Positions 1-5,040 of a stretch of 19,354 nucleotides of DNA are shown piece after piece. The stretch spans positions 1 to 19,354 of the forward strand of contig CAYFMH010000028.1 of NCBI GenBank assembly GCA_964344165.1. The letters are read 5' to 3'. A model generated the notes under the pieces. The model worked only from the letters and a program-made list of their open reading frames with translations, made no database searches and was not told where the DNA came from. The position numbers and the translations under genes are program-made. Each line of letters begins with the position of its first letter. The stretch's first letter is position 1. This DNA comes from CAYFMH01 sp964344165. Its GTDB lineage: Bacteria > Patescibacteriota > Gracilibacteria > UBA4473.

Positions 1-64
1 CTTCTATTTCTATCGAATTTGATGACTTCTGTGGTAACTGGAATTATGTGATTTTTCCTCAATA

Positions 65-202
65 TTAGGATCTTATTTTGTTACTTCTCCTTACAGTTGT
101 TCCCACTCTTTGGCACATCATTTGGCGCTCTCCGCGTAGCATCATCATGCGTACATCGTTAGCGGATGTTGTGGTTGGTTCTAATTCATCTCTTTTAACC
201 AT
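65..202 (-). CDS. Small ORF, 45 aa, possible third cassette gene
   Basis: A 45-residue reading frame starts at an ATG (200-202 on the minus strand) and ends with TAA at 65-67. The product is basic and rich in Met, Arg and Thr, with no domain I recognise. Support comes from position: it lies just beyond the second attC-like site in cassette direction, and a near-consensus promoter sits 24-52 bp upstream. No Shine-Dalgarno is visible, which is common in this window. It may be the ORF of a cassette whose attC lies beyond the window edge, or a chance frame. Confidence 0.35.
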   Translation of the reverse strand: MVKRDELEPTTTSANDVRMMMLRGERQMMCQRVGTTVRRSNKIRS

Positions 203-225
203 TTTTGAAGAAATTATATCTTGTC

Positions 226-254
226 ATTATATCACATTTTAAAGGGAAAATCAA
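226..254 (-). promoter_or_regulatory. Promoter-like sequence for the third cassette
   Basis: On the minus strand TTGATT (249-254) is followed by 17 bp and a perfect TATAAT (226-231). A second TATAAT-like box lies about 12 bp further downstream. The predicted transcript would start about 15-20 nt before the ATG at 202. Confidence 0.5.
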
Positions 255-294
255 AAAAAACGATATAAATTCATCTAGTATCTTTTGTTATGGC

Positions 295-407
295 ACATAA
301 CGTTTCAGTATATCTGATGTTTGCCAAAATACCTTTAAAAATCAATAAGTTTTTGGCAAATATGGGTCGAGCGAGGGCACGAGCGAGCCAGATATACTGT
401 GTTATAT
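295..407 (-). other. attC-like recombination site, distal copy
   Basis: An imperfect palindrome of about 113 bp. ATAAC at 297-301 pairs with GTTAT at 401-405. CAGTATATCTG at 306-316 pairs perfectly with 389-399. TTTGCCAAAA at 320-329 pairs perfectly with 351-360. Between the middle and inner stems lie 3 nt on one side and 28 nt (361-388) on the other, giving a large asymmetric bulge. Unpaired spacers of 4 and 1 nt separate the outer and middle stems. Outer AAC/GTT triplets, nested stems and unpaired spacers match the folded form of integron attC sites. It follows the gene at 615-1187 in cassette direction. Layout and bulge sequence are shared with the element at 1401-1520. Confidence 0.6.
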
Positions 408-476
408 GAGGGTTCTTTTTGGCTTCCTTATTCTATTATTTTGTTGCCAAAAAGAAAGTGCAATGTCCCCAAAGCG

Positions 477-572
477 TATTTTTGAAAAAATTTATCCTTA
501 TTTGTCTTTTATTGCTCAGGCTTTTTATCAACTTATTTTTGATTTTTTTGTTTTGGAAAAATGGAAGAGGGG
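477..572. repeat. Left arm of a ~95-bp imperfect inverted repeat (partner 1308-1399)
   Basis: This AT-rich arm matches the reverse complement of 1308-1399 in three perfect blocks in the same order: 18 bp (477-494 with 1382-1399), 15 bp (512-526 with 1352-1366) and 14 bp (536-549 with 1325-1338), plus AAGAGGGG (565-572 with 1308-1315). The two arms bracket the gene at 615-1187 and both lie inside its cassette. Confidence 0.75.
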
Positions 573-614
573 TTGGGGTGAATTCCATTTTTCCAAAACT
601 CCTTATTTATATTA

Positions 615-1187
615 TCATACTCTAAAACTTGTCCAACCATCAGACATTGGTTCTTCTGGTTTCGATTTTGCTTTTAATTCAGTAGCTTCTTCATCTGACA
701 TACCAACTATGTGAACATTTGTAACCAAATCTTTTGGCAACATAAATTCTGCACCAGGAGCAACTGCACCTGAACATAGATAGTTTTCTAAATCTTGATT
801 TGGTATATCAATATATGAGAGTGGTCCATTGTAAGACATCAAAAAAGGCAATGCTATTCCCTCAAGAGAATTTGTATAAGATGGATTCAGACCAACTTCA
901 CCATTTCTATTTCCCCTCCACAACCTAACATGATCATTGGGGACAGGAGGTAAATTATCGTTTATCAATTTTGCTATTCTAGTCAATTCTCTTGTTCTTG
1001 GTGTATCCAAGTATGTCTCTCCATCGATTCCGACAAGCTTTCCGTCAGGATTTTTTTGAAGTAAAGTATCTTCAATACTATTTCTGAAATTTTGCATTAG
1101 ATTAGAAATACTAGGGTGGCTTTCTTCAAGTTTTTTCCTTATTTTTTCTGCTTCTGATAAAATAGGTGTTGGATTAATTTGTTCCAT
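615..1187 (-). CDS. Cassette-borne protein with ADP-ribosyltransferase-like pattern
   Basis: A 190-residue soluble protein with no signal peptide or membrane segment. The N-terminal 80 residues are charged and helical. The second half has a pattern reminiscent of ADP-ribosyltransferase folds: LWRG with a candidate NAD-binding Arg91, then an SYTNS segment (103-107) followed by an Ala-containing helix, and GAEFMLP (145-151) with a candidate catalytic Glu147. This resemblance is by eye and tentative; the protein may be a different family. A promoter lies at 1223-1251, so the cassette is self-expressed. The gene sits between the two attC-like sites and inside a long inverted repeat, as a mobile cassette cargo would. 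If the ART reading holds, a toxin or host-modifying role is possible. Confidence 0.6.
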   Translation of the reverse strand: MEQINPTPILSEAEKIRKKLEESHPSISNLMQNFRNSIEDTLLQKNPDGKLVGIDGETYLDTPRTRELTRIAKLINDNLPPVPNDHVRLWRGNRNGEVGLNPSYTNSLEGIALPFLMSYNGPLSYIDIPNQDLENYLCSGAVAPGAEFMLPKDLVTNVHIVGMSDEEATELKAKSKPEEPMSDGWTSFRV

Positions 1188-1222
1188 AATTTTTTATTTT
1201 CAACAAGTAAATATTTCAGATT

Positions 1223-1251
1223 ATTATACCTAAAATAGGCTCAAAATGCAA
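1223..1251 (-). promoter_or_regulatory. Promoter of the ART-like cassette gene
   Basis: On the minus strand TTGCAT (1246-1251), a 17-bp spacer, then perfect TATAAT (1223-1228). It lies inside the cassette, about 36 bp upstream of the ATG at 1187. Confidence 0.55.
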
Positions 1252-1307
1252 AAATTTATTATTAAAATCGTTTTCGGAGCGATAGCGGAGAAAACACCTA
1301 TTTAAAG

Positions 1308-1399
1308 CCCCTCTTTTAAAAAGAAAAAAAATCAAAAATTCCTTATTCTTCAAAAAGCCTGAGCAACAAAAATCCTTATTCTAAATTTTTTCAAAAATA
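1308..1399. repeat. Right arm of the ~95-bp inverted repeat (partner 477-572)
   Basis: Reverse-complement partner of 477-572. It begins one base from the outer stem of the attC-like site at 1401, so it forms the very start of the cassette that carries the ART-like gene. Confidence 0.75.
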
Positions 1400-1400
1400 T

Positions 1401-1520
1401 GTCGTACAACGTCTCTGTATATGCGATGTTGCGTTGCAACCTTATTATACTTTCGATAATCCGCAACGCAATATGGGAGAGCGACGGCAGGAGCGAACCG
1501 CATATACTGTGTTGTACGAC
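1401..1520 (-). other. attC-like recombination site, recombinase-proximal copy
   Basis: GTCGTACAAC (1401-1410) pairs perfectly with GTTGTACGAC (1511-1520). The next stem, 1415-1425 with 1499-1509, pairs in 10 of 11 positions. TTGCGTTGC (1429-1437) pairs with GCAACGCAA (1463-1471). Spacers of 4 and 1 nt and an asymmetric bulge of 3 versus 27 nt (1472-1498) repeat the layout of the site at 295-407. Differences in the stems are compensated: the ATAAC/GTTAT arm there is ACAAC/GTTGT here, and CTG/CAG there is GCG/CGC here. The site follows the kinase gene in cassette direction. Confidence 0.62.
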
Positions 1521-1572
1521 CCGAGCGGAGTGGAGCTTTGCGGAATGAAGCGAGAGTGCAACGTGGCGTAGC

Positions 1573-1585
1573 GTCAGATCACATT
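1573..1585. repeat. Inverted repeat bracketing the kinase gene, left copy
   Basis: TCAGATCACATTT at 1573-1585 is the exact reverse complement of AAATGTGATCTGA at 2319-2331. The right copy directly abuts the attI-like core, the left copy lies between the kinase stop codon and the attC-like site. Confidence 0.7.
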
Positions 1586-1595
1586 TACCTTAATC

Positions 1596-2255
1596 CTATT
1601 TCCGTTTTCTTTTTGGTTTGGTGGGAAGCACTGGATCTTTTAATATGAAATTTGCTCTATCTCTGTATTTCTCAAAGTATGGAATGTCATATTTTTGGAG
1701 AAGTGCTGTTTTGTAAGCAAGATATTCAGGCGAACTTCGATGATTATCTCGATTTTCTGATCGCTTAGAACAAACTTCTGATGGCACATCAAGAAAAACT
1801 GTGAGGTCAGAAACTTTGGAAATCTCGGGATGAAGCAGATATATGCCATCGAAAATGATCATTCCATTTTTTGGTGTGGATAGCTCAACAGTTGAATCTT
1901 TTTCTCCTGTTTCTTGATTCCATGCATTTTGAAGCTTAAGGATTCCAGTGTTTTGTAATTGTTGTAGGTTAGAAGCTAGTACCTCCCAAGAGCCATACCA
2001 ATTCTGGGGATTTTCTTCTTGTTCAATACGACTTGGATCACCAGAATCCAGGGCATCTTTGATGCGTTTTTTTCTTTCAGCTGTTGGATGTTTTAGCCAC
2101 CAATCCGAATGCACTGCAATACATGGAACTTCTGCTTCTTTCTCAATATACTTGGCTAGAGTTGTTTTTCCCGAGCCACCAAGTCCACAAATAAAAAGAA
2201 TTGGTCTCTCCTTCTTTTTTAGTAATTCTTTAATGAGTTGATTTAGCTCATTCAT
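1596..2255 (-). CDS. P-loop kinase of the uridine kinase type, first cassette
   Basis: A 219-residue P-loop NTPase resembling the uridine kinase/phosphoribulokinase group, which phosphorylates nucleosides or small metabolites with ATP. Walker A is GLGGSGKT (24-31). An IIFDGIYLL strand (133-141) supplies the acidic Walker B-like residue Asp136. LTVFLDVP (151-158) is the following core strand, and an Arg-rich lid-like stretch spans 163-173. The C-terminus is strongly basic. The substrate cannot be read from sequence. The gene is the first cassette next to the recombinase and ends before an attC-like site; a weak promoter (TTGCTC, 16 bp, TAAAAT) would give a nearly leaderless message. Cargo kinases of this kind might act in nucleoside salvage, drug modification or as partners in defence, which is speculation. 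Confidence 0.75.
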   Translation of the reverse strand: MNELNQLIKELLKKKERPILFICGLGGSGKTTLAKYIEKEAEVPCIAVHSDWWLKHPTAERKKRIKDALDSGDPSRIEQEENPQNWYGSWEVLASNLQQLQNTGILKLQNAWNQETGEKDSTVELSTPKNGMIIFDGIYLLHPEISKVSDLTVFLDVPSEVCSKRSENRDNHRSSPEYLAYKTALLQKYDIPYFEKYRDRANFILKDPVLPTKPKRKRK

Positions 2256-2261
2256 AATAGA

Positions 2262-2289
2262 ATTTTACTTAGTGGAGAGGGAGGAGCAA
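2262..2289 (-). promoter_or_regulatory. Weak promoter candidate of the kinase cassette
   Basis: Minus-strand TTGCTC (2284-2289), 16 bp, TAAAAT (2262-2267). Transcription would start only a few nt before the ATG at 2255, which fits the absence of a Shine-Dalgarno. Confidence 0.35.
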
Positions 2290-2318
2290 CCAAAAAGAAA
2301 ACAGAAATTTAACAATAA

Positions 2319-2331
2319 AATGTGATCTGAT
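2319..2331. repeat. Inverted repeat bracketing the kinase gene, right copy
   Basis: Exact reverse complement of 1573-1585. It marks the first 13 bases of the cassette after the attI-like core at 2332-2341. Confidence 0.7.
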
Positions 2332-2363
2332 GTCGTATAACTCTTTTCTATCTGAAAAGAGTT
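2332..2363 (-). other. attI-like site with hairpin next to the recombinase gene
   Basis: GTCGTATAAC (2332-2341) matches the outer arm of the proximal attC-like site (1401-1410) in nine of ten positions, and read in cassette direction gives GTTATAC, close to the GTTRRRY core. It overlaps a perfect 10-bp hairpin, AACTCTTTTC (2339-2348) and GAAAAGAGTT (2354-2363), whose outer ends are again AAC and GTT. Unlike the attC-like elements it has no nested stems. Position between the recombinase start and the first cassette is where an integron attI sits. Confidence 0.5.
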
Positions 2364-2421
2364 CTTGAAAAACTTTTTTAAGTGTATAAAATGCGAAATG
2401 CAAATCAAGTTTTTTTAGAGA

Positions 2422-3243
2422 ATGCAAATGTCTGAATATATCACAAAACTTCAGCGAGAAATAAAACTCCGAAACTATTCTCCCAAAACACTAAAAATTT
2501 ACACTACCTGTGTGCAGGTTTTTTTGAAACATATTACTCCTCAAACTCCAGAAAAAACCTCCCGAGATGAGATTGTTGATTTTCTCCTCTTATTGCAAAC
2601 ACAAGAAAAATCTTCAAAAACCATTAATGTTTATAAAGAATCCATAAAGTTTTTTTACGCAGAAGTACTGGAGATGCCAAAAGATCTCCGTATTCATTTT
2701 TCAAAAGAAGCAAAAAAACTTCCAGTAGTACTATCCAGGAATGAAATCCAAAAACTTCTCGCTAGTGTTACCAATAAAAAACATCGATTTTTACTCGCCA
2801 TTACCTATGGAGCTGGCTTGAGAATTTCAGAAACTGTGTATTTGAGGGTGGGGGATTTTGATCTTGAAAATTTCTCCATCCATATCAAGAGAGGTAAGGG
2901 AAATAAGGATAGAATTACCATTTTTCCTGAAAAACTTAAAAATGATATCATTGATCTTTCTCGACTCAAAAGTACAGACGATTTTTTAGTAGAATCAGAA
3001 AGAGGTGGGAACCTGACGACCAGATCATTGCAAAAGATTTTTGAAAAGGCCTTGAAAAAATCTGGAATCCAAAAACCCGCTACTTTCCATTCTTTGCGGC
3101 ATAGTTTCGCAACACATCTACTCGAAAATGGTGTCGATATTCGTTATGTACAGGAACTTCTTGGACATCAAAACATTCGAACGACCCAACGGTATACGCA
3201 AGTGACCAATCCTCAAATAAAAAATATTAAAAGTCCTTTTTAA
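2422..3243 (+). CDS. Tyrosine recombinase, Xer/integron-integrase-like
   Basis: A 273-residue phage-integrase-family recombinase that cuts and rejoins DNA through a covalent 3'-phosphotyrosine. The N-terminal SAM-like DNA-binding domain spans about 5-85 (NYSPKTLKIY at 18-27). The catalytic set is complete: Arg134 (AGLRISE), Lys159 in the GKGNK hairpin, His223 and Arg226 (HSLRHSF), His249 (LLGHQ) and Tyr258 (TTQRYTQV). Length and the direct run from the beta hairpin to the HxxR box show no insertion like the one that defines integron integrases (about 320-340 aa), so it resembles Xer or archaeal-type enzymes in architecture while its C-terminal motifs also match IntI style. It is divergent from the cassettes and adjacent to the attI-like site. 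Start at the first ATG; a second ATG two codons later is equally possible. It might alternatively be the chromosomal XerC/D-type resolvase. Confidence 0.9.
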   Translation: MQMSEYITKLQREIKLRNYSPKTLKIYTTCVQVFLKHITPQTPEKTSRDEIVDFLLLLQTQEKSSKTINVYKESIKFFYAEVLEMPKDLRIHFSKEAKKLPVVLSRNEIQKLLASVTNKKHRFLLAITYGAGLRISETVYLRVGDFDLENFSIHIKRGKGNKDRITIFPEKLKNDIIDLSRLKSTDDFLVESERGGNLTTRSLQKIFEKALKKSGIQKPATFHSLRHSFATHLLENGVDIRYVQELLGHQNIRTTQRYTQVTNPQIKNIKSPF

Positions 3244-3274
3244 TTTTCTCTAAGATAATGAGATTACAGGAAAA

Positions 3275-3319
3275 TCCACCTTCGTTAGTTTTAAAAAAAT
3301 AAATCCAAACTTCGGTGGA
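3275..3319. repeat. Dispersed hairpin repeat, copy A
   Basis: TCCACC and GGTGGA arms enclose a core TTCGTTAGTTTTAAA...CAAACTTCG. The same core recurs at 3784-3823 and 11135-11177, with a degenerate copy at 15188-15230. Confidence 0.65.
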
Positions 3320-3435
3320 CGCGCGAGTAAATAGTTTCGGTTGCTTTTTTGTTTTTCATGATTTAAAAAGCAAATTGTCAGTAAAGAATGGAGCTGGCTT
3401 TTCGTTAACCCGAAAGGGCGGTTCCTCACGCTGAT

Positions 3436-3703
3436 GGGATCTGTTCTTTGCAACATCGTGGATGAGGAGTAATGAGGATGAGAGTTCAAAACGAAGATCA
3501 ACTATTTGGTGTTATGCTGGTTGCGGCATTGGCACTTATGGGGATTGGTATAATCTTGGTGATTACCCAAAAGGTTGCCGCAGTTATAATTGGGGCCGTT
3601 TGCCTTTCTGTAAGTGCAGGGACTTTCTACGCATTGTTGAAAATATTTTTTTCCCCTTCTCCACGTCCCAAAAGAGCCTGAATTCCTGTGGAGAACAGAT
3701 CCC
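3436..3703. repeat. 12-bp perfect inverted repeat bracketing a small gene
   Basis: GGGATCTGTTCT (3436-3447) and AGAACAGATCCC (3692-3703) are exact reverse complements, and similarity extends a few bases outward if one base is skipped. The small membrane-protein gene lies entirely between them. Confidence 0.7.
3472..3681 (+). CDS. Small two-helix membrane protein, unknown function
   Basis: A protein of up to 69 residues with two hydrophobic helices (about 12-32 and 36-60), a short polar N-terminus and a basic Pro-rich end. It has one of the few clear Shine-Dalgarno sequences in the window, AGGAG at 3465-3469. That lies only 2 nt from the first ATG (3472) but 8 nt from the second (3478), so the real start may be 3478. 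The gene is bracketed by a 12-bp inverted repeat and followed by a terminator-like hairpin, so it looks like a self-contained unit. I do not recognise the family. Confidence 0.6.
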   Translation: MRMRVQNEDQLFGVMLVAALALMGIGIILVITQKVAAVIIGAVCLSVSAGTFYALLKIFFSPSPRPKRA

Positions 3704-3705
3704 TC

Positions 3706-3742
3706 AAGGTCATCGGTTGATTTCGGTGGCCTTTTGGTTTTG
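3706..3742 (+). terminator. Terminator-like hairpin after the small membrane gene
   Basis: AAGGTCATCG (3706-3715) pairs with CGGTGGCCTT (3724-3733) through 10 bp with two G-T pairs, followed by a T-rich tract. Confidence 0.5.
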
Positions 3743-3783
3743 CAAAATTTTGTAATTTTCAATTTTTAATTTTTAATTTTATC

Positions 3784-3823
3784 AGCCTTCGTTAGTTTTA
3801 AATTCTGTTTACAAACTTCGGCT
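3784..3823. repeat. Dispersed hairpin repeat, copy B
   Basis: AGCC and GGCT arms around the same TTCGTTAGTTTTAAA...ACAAACTTCG core as copy A. It lies in the AT-rich spacer upstream of hypD. Confidence 0.65.
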
Positions 3824-3947
3824 AACAGGTAAATAATTTTTAAATCTTAATTTTTAAAGTATTCTTCTGAGTGAAATATGAGGGGCTGTTTAGAAATTTA
3901 AAATTTAGAGTTTATTTAAAAATTATAAAAATTAAAAATTTTGCTTT

Positions 3948-4964
3948 ATGAATATTTATCTCGAAAAAATCCAAGATTTGGCCGCAACTTTTCCAAAAGA
4001 TCAAAAGATCACGATCATGGAGGTTTGTGGTGGACACACCAATACCATTATGAAATACGGCATTCGGGATATTTTGCCGTCCAATATTCGTCTCATATCC
4101 GGGCCGGGGTGTCCGGTGTGTGTGACAGCCCAGCGGGACATCGATGCTATGATTGCGTTGGCAAACTCTGGGATCCCAGTAGCAAGTTATGGAGATATGA
4201 TGGAGGTGCCGGGGACGTCCGGTTCTCTCGCTCAGGCCAAGGCGAGAGGGGCTGATGTACAGATGATCTACACGGCCGATGAGATGTTGAAACCGGAGAA
4301 CAAGACCCGTGTTTTTTTCGGAATTGGATTTGAGACGACGACACCGATGACGGCGTATTTGCTGGAGCAGGGAATCTGTGTTTATTCTACGCACAAGGTA
4401 ATGATCCCGCCGATGAAGATTCTTGTGGCTAAAACTAAGGTGGATGGATTTATCGATCCGGGGCATGTGTCCTGCATCATTGGTTCGGACGTGTGGAAAG
4501 AGCTCGAAGTGCCGCAGGTGATTTCTGGATTTGGGTCGGATCAGATTGTGCGGGCGGTTTACAAACTCCTCGAGCTGATTTCTGCTGGTAGAAGTGAGGT
4601 AATCAATGATTATGAGGAGGTGGTGAAACCGGCGGGGAATGCAAAAGCCAAGGCCATGATAACCAAAAATATGAAGGTGGTGGATGCTGAGTGGCGGGGG
4701 ATGGGTGTTTTACCAGCTTCGGGGTTGGATCCGGTGTTTGACGAACTGAATGCGAAGGTGAAGTATGTCGATATTTTAAAAAACCTAAAATCGGTCCAGA
4801 ATTCTGTCTGTCGATGTGGGGAGATCCTGCAGGGGCTGTGTGAGCCGGCAGATTGTCCGATCTTCGGTACGGGATGTACGCCGGAGCATCCGGTGGGAGC
4901 GTGTATGGTGAGTGAGAGTGAGGGGGCGTGTGGGATTGCGTACAAGTTTTTGGAGAGAAAATAG
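3948..4964 (+). CDS. hypD: Hydrogenase maturation protein HypD
   Basis: HypD is the iron-sulfur scaffold which, with HypC, assembles the Fe(CN)2CO unit of [NiFe]-hydrogenases in the cytoplasm. Family hallmarks are present: EVCGGHTNT with Cys27 near the N-terminus, GPGCPVC (52-58) with two cysteines, the GIGFETTTP segment (125-133), PGHVSCIIG (171-179), and a C-terminal cluster region with cysteines at 288, 290, 298, 303, 310, 319 and 328, including the VGACMVS...GAC signature. At 338 residues it is slightly shorter than typical members (about 360-380), mainly at the N-terminus. hypE follows 76 bp downstream. The gene is visibly richer in G+C than the accessory genes around it. No Shine-Dalgarno; hypC is not seen upstream. 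Confidence 0.96.
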   Translation: MNIYLEKIQDLAATFPKDQKITIMEVCGGHTNTIMKYGIRDILPSNIRLISGPGCPVCVTAQRDIDAMIALANSGIPVASYGDMMEVPGTSGSLAQAKARGADVQMIYTADEMLKPENKTRVFFGIGFETTTPMTAYLLEQGICVYSTHKVMIPPMKILVAKTKVDGFIDPGHVSCIIGSDVWKELEVPQVISGFGSDQIVRAVYKLLELISAGRSEVINDYEEVVKPAGNAKAKAMITKNMKVVDAEWRGMGVLPASGLDPVFDELNAKVKYVDILKNLKSVQNSVCRCGEILQGLCEPADCPIFGTGCTPEHPVGACMVSESEGACGIAYKFLERK

Positions 4965-4979
4965 TAATTATCAATCTTC

Positions 4980-4993
4980 CCCGAATAGTCGGG
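4980..4993. repeat. Degenerate copy of the CCCGAG palindrome between hypD and hypE
   Basis: CCCGA, 4 nt, TCGGG. It resembles the perfect palindromes at 7797, 15235, 18961 and 19205. Three AATTATCAA-type words surround it. Confidence 0.4.
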
Positions 4994-5040
4994 ATCTTCG
5001 ACAATTATCAATTATCAATTTTTTTATTAGAATTTTGTAG

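Larger units (their letters stand above)
1..3243 (-). mobile_element. Integron-like cassette array with Xer-type recombinase (open at left edge)
   Basis: A rightward tyrosine recombinase gene (2422-3243) faces away from leftward gene units. Reading leftwards from it: an attI-like site (2332-2363), a kinase gene (2255-1596), an attC-like palindromic element (1520-1401), an unknown gene (1187-615), a second attC-like element (407-295), and a small ORF (202-65). This order, with the recombinase divergent from cassettes and each cassette ORF followed by its own imperfect palindrome, is the layout of an integron. The elements end in AAC/GTT triplets as attC sites do. The recombinase lacks the usual IntI insertion, so the array could instead be moved by a Xer-like enzyme, or by an enzyme encoded elsewhere. 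The left end lies outside the window. The architecture is seen; mobility is inferred. Confidence 0.6.

Noticed and set aside
406..714. Plus-strand ORF starting at the edge of the distal attC-like site
   Set aside because: It runs through an inverted-repeat arm and the antisense of the real gene at 615-1187; low-complexity and without a start signal.
295..1520. The two palindromes as MITEs
   Set aside because: Terminal inverted repeats of similar size would fit, but I see no target duplications, the ends are AAC/GTT, the arms covary, and both sit at gene-unit ends beside a tyrosine recombinase.
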